DNA of 35,688 bases from Actinomycetota bacterium (lineage in GTDB: Bacteria > Actinomycetota > Acidimicrobiia > Acidimicrobiales > Acidimicrobilacustridaceae): the NCBI GenBank assembly GCA_009699125.1, contig WLOT01000005.1, forward strand, positions 1-35,688, in the 5' to 3' direction. The translations under genes and the position numbers were made by a program. Below the pieces are notes generated by a model. That model was not told where the DNA came from and made no database searches. It saw only the letters and a program-made list of their open reading frames with translations. Below, piece after piece: positions 10,211 to 20,025 of the stretch; the stretch's first letter is position 1; the number at the start of each line of letters is the position of its first letter.

Positions 10211-11092
10211 TCAGTCTCCTCGTCTCACGACAAGTGACCGTTCGCGACCAGCAAGGTCAGCATGGGTTTCGATTCCTACGAAACCAAACGAACGTGCGAG
10301 TTCCGAGGCTGTTTCGAGTTGAAGCGGATCCATCTCGAGAATCAGAACTCCACCGGAACGAAGCCACGAAGGCGCATCTTCAAGAATTGTTCGAATGTCA
10401 TCGAGGCCATCCTCCCCCGCAAACAGGGCAGACTGCGGCTCCCATTCACGAACGATCGCTTCAACCTCATCGCCAATCGCGACGTAGGGGGGATTACTGA
10501 TGATCAGATCAACCGATCCACGCAACTCCGGCGGAAGCGCGTCGAACCACGAGCCTTCCTCGACTCGGACACGCGTTGCCGCCCTGCCAATTCCAGCCAG
10601 ATTGGAACGAGCAACGACCAGTGCGTCCGCGGAAGCGTCGGTGATCCACACCTCGGCTCGTTCAACTTCGGCAGCAAGAGAAAGCCCGATCGCGCCCGAA
10701 CCGGTTCCCAGATCTACCGCGACTGGCCGATCGATCCCCGCCGCGCGCATCGCCTTCAATTCGTCGATCGCGAGACCAGCAACCATTTCCGTTTCCGGTC
10801 GCGGGATGAGTACCCGTCGATCGACGTAGAGATCAAGCGTTCGAAAACCCCAGCGACCAAGCACGTACTGCAACGGTTCGCCGGCCAACCGCCGCTCGAC
10901 CATGAGGTCGTGAAAATGCATGCCGCGTTCAGTGACGTTTTCATCGAGTCCGAGCACATACTCCGGTCCGTCAAAACCGGCAGCTCGCTCGATGATCCAA
11001 CGCGTTTCATTCGTAGGCGAATCAGCGACTACCGAAAGGCGAGCCTCGGTTTCCGCTGCAACTTCACGCCAGGTGATGGTGTTGTCGCTCAT
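10211..11092 (-). CDS. prmC: Peptide chain release factor N5-glutamine methyltransferase
   Basis: VLIPRPETEMV, VDLGTGSGAIGLSLA, DLIISNPPYVA; stop/start overlap with prfA. Confidence 0.96.
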   Translation of the reverse strand: MSDNTITWREVAAETEARLSVVADSPTNETRWIIERAAGFDGPEYVLGLDENVTERGMHFHDLMVERRLAGEPLQYVLGRWGFRTLDLYVDRRVLIPRPETEMVAGLAIDELKAMRAAGIDRPVAVDLGTGSGAIGLSLAAEVERAEVWITDASADALVVARSNLAGIGRAATRVRVEEGSWFDALPPELRGSVDLIISNPPYVAIGDEVEAIVREWEPQSALFAGEDGLDDIRTILEDAPSWLRSGGVLILEMDPLQLETASELARSFGFVGIETHADLAGRERSLVVRRGD

Positions 11093-12162
11093 ACGTCGCG
11101 TTCGCGAAGTTGCGTGGCGCGTTCGTCAGCAACGAGTGCATCGACGACATCGTCGAGTTCGCCACCAAGAACTTTGTCGAGTTTGTAGAGCGTCAAACCA
11201 ATTCGGTGGTCAGTAAGACGATTCTCTTTGAAGTTGTAGGTGCGTACCTTCTCGGAACGTCCACCACCACCGGTCTGCGCTTTACGCGCACCAGATGCTT
11301 CAGCAGCCTGCTTTTCCTGCTCAGCCTGCAGCAAGCGACTGCGCAGCACCCGCATCGCTTTCTCGCGATTTTGGATCTGACTCTTTTCGTCCTGCATCGC
11401 AACGACAACGCCCGTCGGAAGATGGGTAATGCGCACAGCAGAGTCGGTCGTGTTTACCGACTGACCGCCAGGACCTGAGGAGCGGTACACATCGATGCGA
11501 AGTTCATTGGGATCAAGAACGACATCGACTTCATCAGCTTCTGGAAGCACCGTGACCGTCGCCGACGACGTATGCACGCGACCCTGGCTTTCGGTAACCG
11601 GCACACGCTGCACGCGGTGCACACCGCCCTCGTGTTTCATCTTCGACCACACGCCGTCACCAGCGAGTCGGAAGGTCACGTCCGAATACCCACCGAGATC
11701 CGATACCTGAGCATCCATAATCTCGAACTTCCAGGCTTGCTTGGTCGCAAAGCCTCGGTACATCTCGAACAGATCTCGAGCAAAGAGGTTTGCCTCTTCT
11801 CCGCCTTCGGCACCGCGAATCTCGACGATGACGTTGCGGGCATCGTTCGGGTCTTTCGGAAGAAGCAGAACCTTGATTTCTTCGTCGAGACGTTCGATCG
11901 CAGCCTCGGCCGTATCGATTTCGGCACGAAGCATTTCGCGATCAGCGCCGTCGGAATCGGTGAACATCTCGCGGGCAGCGGCCAGGTCTTCGGTCGCTTG
12001 GCCGAGATCACGTAAGCGGCTGACCAGTTCCCCAAGGTCGCGATAACGGCGATTGAGCTCGGCATACCGCTTCTGATCAGCGATCATCGACGGATCAGCC
12101 AACGAACCTTCGATCTCGGTGAATTCGCGCTGAAGATCAGGGAGGCGTTCGAGCATGCTCAT
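11089..12162 (-). CDS. prfA: Peptide chain release factor 1
   Basis: YRSSGPGGQSVNTTDSAVRITHLPTG and NFKENRLTDHRIGLTL. Confidence 0.97.
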   Translation of the reverse strand: MSMLERLPDLQREFTEIEGSLADPSMIADQKRYAELNRRYRDLGELVSRLRDLGQATEDLAAAREMFTDSDGADREMLRAEIDTAEAAIERLDEEIKVLLLPKDPNDARNVIVEIRGAEGGEEANLFARDLFEMYRGFATKQAWKFEIMDAQVSDLGGYSDVTFRLAGDGVWSKMKHEGGVHRVQRVPVTESQGRVHTSSATVTVLPEADEVDVVLDPNELRIDVYRSSGPGGQSVNTTDSAVRITHLPTGVVVAMQDEKSQIQNREKAMRVLRSRLLQAEQEKQAAEASGARKAQTGGGGRSEKVRTYNFKENRLTDHRIGLTLYKLDKVLGGELDDVVDALVADERATQLRERDV

Positions 12163-13175
12163 GATGCAGTCTCGCGGTCGCGCCACTCGCCCGACAGCCC
12201 GATGACTTCTGATGGCCCGATGAGGCGTTCCGCGAGGCGTCGAGTGGCTGGATGATCGTCGCGTTCAGGCACCACGATGACAACCCGCGCGTCAGGGTCG
12301 TTGAGCACACGAGCATCGGCAGCAGTTGGCACGACATCAAGATCGATGCCGACCGAACACGCAACGACGACGGCCTGACCTGCGAGATCACGGCCTACGG
12401 CGATTGATGCGCCAATGTCTTTCACGCTGTCACGAGGAGTTGGTGGCTCAACGGGTCGAAGTTCCTGCGCCCCGATGAGATGCGGATCTTGCAGAAGACG
12501 CCATCGCAACCAGCCTTCAGGGGCAAGTCGACGCAGCGGGTGAGCTTCGGCATCGACTCTTCGGACGGCATCGACGCTCGCAATAACTGATTCGAGTGCC
12601 TTTGCTGTCGGAAGATTTCCATGCACCATCGTGAATGCCTCACGATCGTGGCGACCCACACCAACCTCAAGCCGTGTGCCTTCGCTCGATTCAACGACGC
12701 GCGCAATCTCGAGGCCGCGGAGTTCACCACGGATCTCGCCGTGCTCCACCGTCACTTCAACTCCAGCCGCAACCAACATTCCAATAAGTTCTCGGGCAGC
12801 GGCCGACGGCTCGACCGGAGTTGGCACTGGCGCAGAGGTGGCAGGAACAAGCGAGCGACCTTCAATGCGCCACACCGTCGGTGCATCACGGAATTGTTCA
12901 GCCCGACGCGCAACGATCCCCGATGTTTCAACTGATTCAGCCATCACGTGCAACGTTGCGATGCCTTGTCGGTCGGCGAGCACCATCGCTGCACCAAAGC
13001 TGCGAATAGCACCCTCATCTAGCAAGCACCACGCTGCAGTCGCGGCACGCACAAGAGCACCGCCCGGGAAGGGGGTGACGGCGAGTTCAGACGCATCAAC
13101 GTTCGACGCATCGGCAACGAGCGCACGCGCTTTTGCCGCGAGCAGTCGAGTTCGTTGATCTGGATCTAGGGGCAC
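12159..13175 (-). CDS. Uncharacterised protein between rpmE and prfA
   Basis: GTG start at 13175 with GGTCAGGAG upstream; stop overlaps the prfA start (ATGA, 12159-12162); no family recognised. Confidence 0.75.
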   Translation of the reverse strand: MPLDPDQRTRLLAAKARALVADASNVDASELAVTPFPGGALVRAATAAWCLLDEGAIRSFGAAMVLADRQGIATLHVMAESVETSGIVARRAEQFRDAPTVWRIEGRSLVPATSAPVPTPVEPSAAARELIGMLVAAGVEVTVEHGEIRGELRGLEIARVVESSEGTRLEVGVGRHDREAFTMVHGNLPTAKALESVIASVDAVRRVDAEAHPLRRLAPEGWLRWRLLQDPHLIGAQELRPVEPPTPRDSVKDIGASIAVGRDLAGQAVVVACSVGIDLDVVPTAADARVLNDPDARVVIVVPERDDHPATRRLAERLIGPSEVIGLSGEWRDRETAS

Positions 13176-13212
13176 GGTCGGCTCCTGACCGCGCAGTGGC
13201 TCGGTGGTGCCG

Positions 13213-13419
13213 CTATTTGCGGCGCTTGCCGTACCGCTTCTCGAACTTCTCGATGCGGCCGCCGGTATCAACCAGCTTCTGCTTGCCCGTATAGAAGGGA
13301 TGGCACTCGTTGCAGAGTTCTGAAGTGAGCTCGGCCTTCGTGGAGCGCGTGGTGAAGGTGTTCCCACAGGAACACTTCACGGTCGATTCGACGTAGTCGG
13401 GATGAATGTCGGCCTTCAT
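13213..13419 (-). CDS. rpmE: 50S ribosomal protein L31 (Zn-ribbon form)
   Basis: [68 protein letters not shown]. Confidence 0.98.
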   Translation of the reverse strand: MKADIHPDYVESTVKCSCGNTFTTRSTKAELTSELCNECHPFYTGKQKLVDTGGRIEKFEKRYGKRRK

Positions 13420-13510
13420 GGCGGTGCTCCAAAGAGATTTCGGGACTCACAAGTGTGCCGGTCCGGGACGAGAACTGCAATCTCGGCTCCGAACCGGCCC
13501 AGGACAGGGG

Positions 13511-15112
13511 TTAGCCCTTGGCCACCTCGGCCAAGAACTCGTCGTTGGTGCGGAAGGTGCCCAATCGGTCGATGAGCATTTCAAGGCCCGGACCAGCACT
13601 TCCGCCCTCGGCCAGCCCCGCAAGGACCCGGCGAAGCTTGTGGACCTGCTTGAGCTGCTTGGCGTCGTACAACAACTCTTCGTGACGAGTGGAGGAAGCA
13701 TCGACATTGATCGCTGGGTACAAGCGACGCTCGGCGAGACGACGGTCGAGGCGCAGTTCCATGTTTCCGGTGCCCTTGAACTCTTCAAAAATGACGTCAT
13801 CCATCTTCGAGCCGGTTTCGACGAGTGCGCTGGCGATGATCGTGAGCGAGCCACCCTCTTCAAGATTTCGGGCAGCACCAAAGAACTTCTTCGGCGGATA
13901 GAGCGCTCCGGTGTCGATGCCACCAGACATCACGCGACCAGTTGCCGGAGCCGCCAAGTTGTAAGCCCGTGCAAGACGCGTAATGCCATCGAGGATGATG
14001 ACAACGTCGCGGCCTTCTTCCACCAAACGCTTGGCGCGTTCAAGGACGAGTTCCGCAACCGACGCGTGCTCTTCAGCTGGTCGATCGAAGGTCGACGCGA
14101 CAACTTCCCCGTTCACCGAACGACGCATGTCGGTCACTTCTTCAGGGCGCTCGTCAACAAGAAGCACCATCAGGTGGACGTCTGGGTTGTTTTCAGAGAT
14201 CGATTTTGCGATCTGCTTCATGATCGTGGTCTTGCCCGCCTTCGGCGGCGCAACGATGAGACCGCGCTGGCCCTTTCCGATCGGAGCAAGAAGGTCGATG
14301 ATCCGAGTCGTCATGTTGTACGGCTCGTCGCGCGACGAAAGTGTGAGGCGCTCGTCAGGGAACAACGGCGTGAGATCATCGAAACGGCGACGATCGCGAG
14401 CCGAATCGGGCGCTCCCCCATTGACAGAGTCAATGCGAAGCAGCGCCGGGTTCTTTTCGTTGCGCGCGGCCGGGCGACTCGTTCCGACGATGACGTCGCC
14501 ACGACGAAGCGAGAACTGGCGGGTTTGCTTGACCGACACATACACGTCGTCACGAGTAGGCAAGTAGCCACTTACACGGATGAAGCCGTAGCCCTCGTCT
14601 CGAAGATCAAGAACGCCCGAGACCTCAACGGGATCGCCCGACCACGGCTCATCAGTACGTGTTTCGAAACGTTCGCCGCCGCGATCACGGCCACGGCGTC
14701 GACGACGGCGGCCGGCACCCTCGCCATCGTCACCATCGGTGTCGGTTCCAGCAGCCGGACGGGATGGGATTTCGTCTGCACCCGAATCTCCGGCGTCATC
14801 ACCGTCATCACCGTCATCGCCGTCATCACCGTGATCGGCATCGTCATCAGTCGAGACCTCGTCGTCGATCTCAATGACCTCTTCGACTTCGTCCTCGGCA
14901 GTTGTCTCTTCAACAGCCGCAGCCTTCGGCGGACGACCACGTCGTGGCTTGGGCGACGCAGGCTCGGAGTCGGCGATGAGGCCAAGGATCATGTCGATCA
15001 CATCGGCCTTCTTTGCGCGAGAGCCGGGCTTGCCGCCAAGAGTCGACGCAATTGTCAGGAGCTCGTCACGATCTTTCGCTTCAAGCGTGGCGCGTTGATC
15101 TTTCTCGGACAT
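13511..15112 (-). CDS. rho: Transcription termination factor Rho with acidic/RG-rich N-terminal insertion
   Basis: [77 protein letters not shown]. Confidence 0.98.
   Translation of the reverse strand: MSEKDQRATLEAKDRDELLTIASTLGGKPGSRAKKADVIDMILGLIADSEPASPKPRRGRPPKAAAVEETTAEDEVEEVIEIDDEVSTDDDADHGDDGDDGDDGDDAGDSGADEIPSRPAAGTDTDGDDGEGAGRRRRRRGRDRGGERFETRTDEPWSGDPVEVSGVLDLRDEGYGFIRVSGYLPTRDDVYVSVKQTRQFSLRRGDVIVGTSRPAARNEKNPALLRIDSVNGGAPDSARDRRRFDDLTPLFPDERLTLSSRDEPYNMTTRIIDLLAPIGKGQRGLIVAPPKAGKTTIMKQIAKSISENNPDVHLMVLLVDERPEEVTDMRRSVNGEVVASTFDRPAEEHASVAELVLERAKRLVEEGRDVVIILDGITRLARAYNLAAPATGRVMSGGIDTGALYPPKKFFGAARNLEEGGSLTIIASALVETGSKMDDVIFEEFKGTGNMELRLDRRLAERRLYPAINVDASSTRHEELLYDAKQLKQVHKLRRVLAGLAEGGSAGPGLEMLIDRLGTFRTNDEFLAEVAKG
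14795..14839 (+). repeat. 9-bp tandem repeat (GTCATCACC-type) encoding DDG repeats within rho
   Basis: gtcatcacc gtcatcacc gtcatcgcc gtcatcacc gtgatcggc. Confidence 0.8.
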
Positions 15113-15201
15113 CGGGACCTCGTTCCTCCCGGACGCAATCGACCAGGTGAGATAGGGAAAACTTTGAAAAGTGAACTGAACAGCGGTGCGGGAGAGACAT
15201 C

Positions 15202-15215
15202 GCTTCGATCGAAGC
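15202..15215. promoter_or_regulatory. 14-bp perfect palindrome GCTTCGATCGAAGC in rho 5' region
   Basis: Direct reading; about 90 bp upstream of the rho ATG. Confidence 0.4.
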
Positions 15216-15312
15216 AATGGTCCGTCGGACGACGGGGAGACGCCGGACCAGCCGAAGCGGTCACAAGCGACGACGTCAGGTTAGTGGCGACCCAGTCGGG
15301 CGACCAAGCAGG

Positions 15313-16458
15313 TCAACGAGCGACCAAGCGCCCCATGAGTTCATGTCCTGGCACGACAGGCAGGTCGGCGACACCGGCTTCGGTGTACTCGCCACCGGAA
15401 CCATCGATCGTGGAGTCGAACAGCAGGTAGGGAACCGCGTCGGATGTATGGGTGCGGAGCGCGAGCGGCGTTGCGTGATCGGGAAGCAGAAGCATTCGCC
15501 ACGGACCACTTGCATCGAGCGATTCGACGAGGCCGGCGAGGATTCGTGAGTCCCAGTTCTCGAGTGCACGAACTTTTTCTTCGACGTTGCCAGCATGGCC
15601 AGCTTCGTCGGTTGCTTCGACATGAACGATGAAGAGGTCGAGCCCATCGTCGAGCCCATCGACAGCACAATCGCGCTTGCCCTCGTAATCGGTGTCGTAC
15701 CAACCAGTCGCCGATTCAAGTTCGACAACTTCGATATCGGTCAGCACACCAAGACCGCGAACCAGATCAACCGCTGTAACAAGTCCGGCTTTGAGTCCGT
15801 ACGTGGATTCAAACGAAGGCATTTGCGGCTGGAATCCTTGGCCCCACAGCCACACCGTGTTTGCATCGATGTCGAAGTCGGCGAGGATGTCGCGAGACGC
15901 GTCCATCACGCGCTGGAGCTTTGCCGCAGCGGGACCAGTTGGCCACACAAGCGACTTACCGGTCAGATCATGCGGCGGCGCACATTCGGCTTCGGCCCAA
16001 TCGGCGGGCGCAACCATGATGTGGCGATACTGAACACCGCGATGAAACTCGATGCCTTCATCGGCGAATGCTTTGTGCATCGCTTCGATTGCTCCGGCAG
16101 CGCGTTCGGTTGAGGGATGCCCGCCAGCGAAGTCGATCATCGTTCCGTCTTCGCCAATCGTTGAAAGATTGCAGCGATAGGCCACTTGATCGGGACGGAG
16201 CTTCAGGCCGAGTGCTGCGGCTTCGATTGGCGCGCGACCGGTGTGGTACTCGGCCGGGTCGTAACCGAAAATCGACATGTTGCCGACATCGGAACCTGGC
16301 GGAAGTCCCTGCGGAATGACCGCTGCGCGTCCGAGCGTCGAACGAGCAGCGATGCGATCGAGCACAGGAGTGTGCGCAGCTTGGAGGGGGGTACGTCCGC
16401 CGAGCTCAGCGAGCGGCTCGTCGGCACAACCATCGGGGACACAGACCACGTATTTCAT
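15313..16458 (-). CDS. ApgM-type phosphoglycerate-mutase-fold protein; candidate alternative homoserine kinase
   Basis: MKYVVCVPDGCADEPLAELGGRTPLQAAHTPVLD...GLPPGSDVGNMSIFGYDP...HVEATDEAGHAGN...LLLPDHATP; sits directly after hom and thrC. Confidence 0.85.
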   Translation of the reverse strand: MKYVVCVPDGCADEPLAELGGRTPLQAAHTPVLDRIAARSTLGRAAVIPQGLPPGSDVGNMSIFGYDPAEYHTGRAPIEAAALGLKLRPDQVAYRCNLSTIGEDGTMIDFAGGHPSTERAAGAIEAMHKAFADEGIEFHRGVQYRHIMVAPADWAEAECAPPHDLTGKSLVWPTGPAAAKLQRVMDASRDILADFDIDANTVWLWGQGFQPQMPSFESTYGLKAGLVTAVDLVRGLGVLTDIEVVELESATGWYDTDYEGKRDCAVDGLDDGLDLFIVHVEATDEAGHAGNVEEKVRALENWDSRILAGLVESLDASGPWRMLLLPDHATPLALRTHTSDAVPYLLFDSTIDGSGGEYTEAGVADLPVVPGHELMGRLVAR

Positions 16459-16504
16459 CGGACCGACAGTCTGCCCGAAGATCCCGCCATTCGGCAGATC
16501 GGCC

Positions 16505-17914
16505 TCAGGACTTATCGAGAGTTGCTTCGATGAGGCCGCGGACGGTGGCGAAATCGTTGGCGCAGACTTCGAAGTGCTCGGGACGATCGAAGAGATCGGC
16601 AAGGTGTTCAGGTAACGGTGGTCGAACACCAGACGCGGCCTCAACCGCATCGGGGAACTTCGCCGGATGGGCAGTGGAAAGCACCACCATTGGCACCGAT
16701 GCATCGGCCCGAGCCTGCCGGGCTGCGGCCAATCCAACCGCTGTGTGCGGATCGAGCAACATGCCGCTTCGCTCAAACTCGGTGGCGATGGTCGCCGCTG
16801 TTTGTGCATCGTCAACACGAGCAGCGGACCAATGATCGGCCAGCAGCTCGAGACGATCCCCGCTGACCGACACCGTTCCCTCGGAGCGGAACCGAGCCAT
16901 GAGTTCGGCAATGGCTGCACCATCTCGCCCATGGATTTCGAATAACAACCGCTCAAGGTTCGACGAAACCTGAATATCCATGCTCGGGCTCAGTGTGGGA
17001 TGAACCTCACCGATCGTCATAGTTCCGGTTGTGAGGAACTGCGTCAGGATGTCGTTGCGATTCGACGCCACGATGAACTGCGAAATGGGCGTTCCCATGC
17101 GTTGCGCGCCGTAACCGGCAAAAACATTTCCGAAGTTGCCGGTGGGGACAGAGAACGCAACTGGTCGACCAGCGCCGCCACCAAGGCGCACTGCACAGGT
17201 GACGTAATAAACCATCTGCGCCATGACTCGGGCCCAGTTGATTGAGTTGACTGCCGACAAATTGCGCGACTCACGGAACTGGTCGTCAGCAAACAACGCC
17301 TTGACCATGTCTTGGCAATCGTCGAACGTCCCCTGCACAGCAATGTTGTGCACATTCGGCGAAAGCACGGTGGTCATCTGACGACGCTGCACATCGGAAA
17401 CTCGACCAGCAGGGTGGAGGATGAACACTTCGGCGGTGGGGCGATCACGCAGCGCTTCGATTGCGGCGCCGCCGGTGTCGCCAGAAGTTGCGCCGACAAC
17501 TGTGACCTTCTCGCCGCGGCGCGTGAGTTCGTGATCGAACAGACGACCAACGAGCTGTAGCGCAATGTCTTTGAACGCAAGCGTCGGGCCGTGAAACAAC
17601 TCGGCGAGCCAGAAGTTGTCTCCAAGGTCAACGATCGGAACAACTTCATCAGTCGCGAAGGTTGCGTAGGCATCGTGAACGATTGCCGCAAACGCGTCTC
17701 GTTCAATCGAACCTTCGACGAATGGCCACATAACTTCGGTGGCGATTTCGGCATAGGACATCGATTCGAATCGCTCGAAGGCGCCGACGGTGAGCGATGG
17801 CCATTGCGACGGAACGTAGAGACCGCCATCGATTGCCAAACCGGCAAGCAGGACATCGGCAAAGCCAAGTTCGGGTGCGGCGCCGCGGGTGCTGACATAG
17901 GTGATCGGGGCCAT
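16505..17914 (-). CDS. thrC: Threonine synthase
   Basis: MAPITYVSTRG...; FHGPTLAFKDIALQLVG, VVGATSGDTGGAAIEALR, SVPTGNFGNVFAGY. Confidence 0.95.
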   Translation of the reverse strand: MAPITYVSTRGAAPELGFADVLLAGLAIDGGLYVPSQWPSLTVGAFERFESMSYAEIATEVMWPFVEGSIERDAFAAIVHDAYATFATDEVVPIVDLGDNFWLAELFHGPTLAFKDIALQLVGRLFDHELTRRGEKVTVVGATSGDTGGAAIEALRDRPTAEVFILHPAGRVSDVQRRQMTTVLSPNVHNIAVQGTFDDCQDMVKALFADDQFRESRNLSAVNSINWARVMAQMVYYVTCAVRLGGGAGRPVAFSVPTGNFGNVFAGYGAQRMGTPISQFIVASNRNDILTQFLTTGTMTIGEVHPTLSPSMDIQVSSNLERLLFEIHGRDGAAIAELMARFRSEGTVSVSGDRLELLADHWSAARVDDAQTAATIATEFERSGMLLDPHTAVGLAAARQARADASVPMVVLSTAHPAKFPDAVEAASGVRPPLPEHLADLFDRPEHFEVCANDFATVRGLIEATLDKS

Positions 17915-19224
17915 TAGCGGTCAGCCTCAACGAGTACGCGAATCGTGGAACCAATGCTTCGAACTGAATCGAGCACACCGAGCGCATCGAGCGTGGCGCG
18001 GACATCGCTCTGCAACGCTGGATGAATGATCAGATCGATGCGCGCTTCGTTTGCAGCATCATCTGGTCCTGACAATGAGTGTTGTTCCATTGAGTCGATC
18101 GACACACCGTGCTCGCCAAAGACTCCTGCGATGGATGCGAGCACACCCGATCGATCGTCGACTCGAAGACTGAGATACCACGCCGCAGCGAGTTGATCGC
18201 TTGGGCGAATCGCCATTGGCACAAAGGCTCCAAGCGATGCATGGGCGCCGCTCTGCAGATTTACTGCCGCGTCAACCAGATCCCCCAGAACCGCCGATGC
18301 GGTGGGATCGCCACCAGCGCCACGGCCGTAGAACATGAGATCGCCGACAGCCTCGCCTTGAACAAAGACGGCGTTGAAGCTGTCGCGCACGGCCGCAAGT
18401 GGATGTGAGTTTGGAACCAGGCATGGATTCACTCGCGCAGAAAGCTCATCGCCGTTCGAATCAGAGAATCGCTCAGCGATTGCAAGAAGCTTGATCGCAA
18501 AGCCATGCCGCTTTGCAAACGCTATGTCGTCCGCGGTGACCTTTGAGATGCCTTCACACTCAACATCGGAACTCGTCACTTCCGCACCAAACGCAATCGA
18601 CGCAACGATGGCGATCTTCGCCGCAGCATCGTGACCTTCAACATCTGCGGTTGGATCAGCCTCCGCGTAACCCAATGCCTGCGCTTCGGCGAGCGCCTCG
18701 GAATAATCGGCGCCTCCTTCAGTCATGCGGGTGAGGATGTAATTCGTCGTTCCGTTCATGATGCCCATGACGCGAACAACGGGTTCGGCAAGCAGCGATT
18801 CACGCAACGGCCGTATGAATGGAATGCCGCCAGCGACCGACGCCTCAAAAAGAAGGTCAACACCAGCCGCTTCTGCTGCAGCGAACAGTTCGGAACCGTG
18901 CGCTGCGAGAAGAGCTTTATTGGCCGTAATGACCGGCTTGCCTGCAGCGAGCGCGGCCAGGATGAGTTCACGCGCAGGCGAGATGCCCCCCATGACCTCG
19001 ACGACCACGTCGATGTTTGGGTCAGTGGCCACCGCCATTGCGTCGGAGGTAAACGCAGCGCTGTCGATGCCGATTGGACGAGCCCGAGAAACGTCACGAA
19101 CAGCGATGCGAGAGATCTCGAGGGAAAGTCCGGTGCGAGCCTGAATGGTGGCGTTCTGGCGATCGATGAGCGCGACGAGTGACGCCCCGACCGTCCCGCA
19201 ACCCAGGAGTCCGACTCGAATCAC
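17914..19224 (-). CDS. hom: Homoserine dehydrogenase with C-terminal ACT domain
   Basis: VIRVGLLGCGTVGASLV, VITANKALLAAHG, GIMNGTTNYILTRM, YLSLRVDDRSGVLASIAGVFGEHGVSIDSMEQ; alternative GTG at 19236. Confidence 0.95.
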   Translation of the reverse strand: MIRVGLLGCGTVGASLVALIDRQNATIQARTGLSLEISRIAVRDVSRARPIGIDSAAFTSDAMAVATDPNIDVVVEVMGGISPARELILAALAAGKPVITANKALLAAHGSELFAAAEAAGVDLLFEASVAGGIPFIRPLRESLLAEPVVRVMGIMNGTTNYILTRMTEGGADYSEALAEAQALGYAEADPTADVEGHDAAAKIAIVASIAFGAEVTSSDVECEGISKVTADDIAFAKRHGFAIKLLAIAERFSDSNGDELSARVNPCLVPNSHPLAAVRDSFNAVFVQGEAVGDLMFYGRGAGGDPTASAVLGDLVDAAVNLQSGAHASLGAFVPMAIRPSDQLAAAWYLSLRVDDRSGVLASIAGVFGEHGVSIDSMEQHSLSGPDDAANEARIDLIIHPALQSDVRATLDALGVLDSVRSIGSTIRVLVEADR

Positions 19225-19285
19225 AGATCCATCCACGGCGGAGAGGCTATCGGCGCCGCACCATGGGCTCCGACGGAATTTTCGA

Positions 19286-20020
19286 TCAGCCCACAACCAC
19301 GCTGATGATCGTCACAACAGCGGTAACGGCAAGCAGAATCGTGACGAGACCACGGAATCGCATCGGATCGACATGACCCCGAAGTCGAAGTCCGAGCGAG
19401 AATCCAATTGCCAACGCCGGAGCCGCAACCAGCAACGCCAGCGCTACGTCTCGGGTGAAGTGTCCGGTCGCACCAAAGAGCACGAGGGAAATCAGGCCGA
19501 TTCCAACGAAGACCGCAGAGATGGTCCCGCGAAACGTGTGCGGAGAGAAGTGGCGGGCGTGGATCGCCATGACGAGTGGGGGTCCGTTTGTCGAAAGCGA
19601 GGTACTCAGAACTCCACCGACAAAACCAGCAGCGAGGTCGACAGGGACACTCGCGTGCTCGAGTTTGAACCCACGAAGATTGAGAAGCAGAAAGAGAACG
19701 ATCACTGCGGCGAGACCCAACTTCAATTGCTGTGAGCTGGCGAAGTTGAGAATCACGAGTCCGAATGGAGCGCCAACAACCGCAGCCAGCAACAGTCGCT
19801 TGATTGTCGGTCTGTCGCCATGGTGGCGCTCGGACCACGCCTGACCACCACTCGTAAATGTCCCTAGCGTCGCCGCGATTACGACTGCAGCGTCAGTGGG
19901 AATTGCCATCGACATAAGCGGAACCGCAAGCAAGGCGAATCCAAATCCTGTGATCGTCTGAATGAGCGACGAAAGAAGGACTGCGAAAGCAACAAGAAGT
20001 AGCGCAGAGGTCGACACCAA
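19286..20020 (-). CDS. TauE/SafE-family membrane permease
   Basis: Multi-TM protein (SSLIQTITGFGFALLAVPLM..., GGVLSTSLSTNGPPLVM). Confidence 0.85.
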   Translation of the reverse strand: MVSTSALLLVAFAVLLSSLIQTITGFGFALLAVPLMSMAIPTDAAVVIAATLGTFTSGGQAWSERHHGDRPTIKRLLLAAVVGAPFGLVILNFASSQQLKLGLAAVIVLFLLLNLRGFKLEHASVPVDLAAGFVGGVLSTSLSTNGPPLVMAIHARHFSPHTFRGTISAVFVGIGLISLVLFGATGHFTRDVALALLVAAPALAIGFSLGLRLRGHVDPMRFRGLVTILLAVTAVVTIISVVVG

Positions 20021-20025
20021 CGGAC

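Noticed and set aside
10262-11188. 308-aa plus-strand ORF antisense to prmC
   Set aside because: Antisense to a confident prmC; no RBS or domain logic
14795-14839. Short regularly repeated units considered as CRISPR
   Set aside because: 9-bp contiguous units inside the rho coding frame with no spacers; no cas genes in the window
13406-15430. 674-aa plus-strand ORF antisense to rho
   Set aside because: The minus strand clearly encodes Rho across this interval; the long antisense frame reflects GC-rich codon bias and has no recognisable domains
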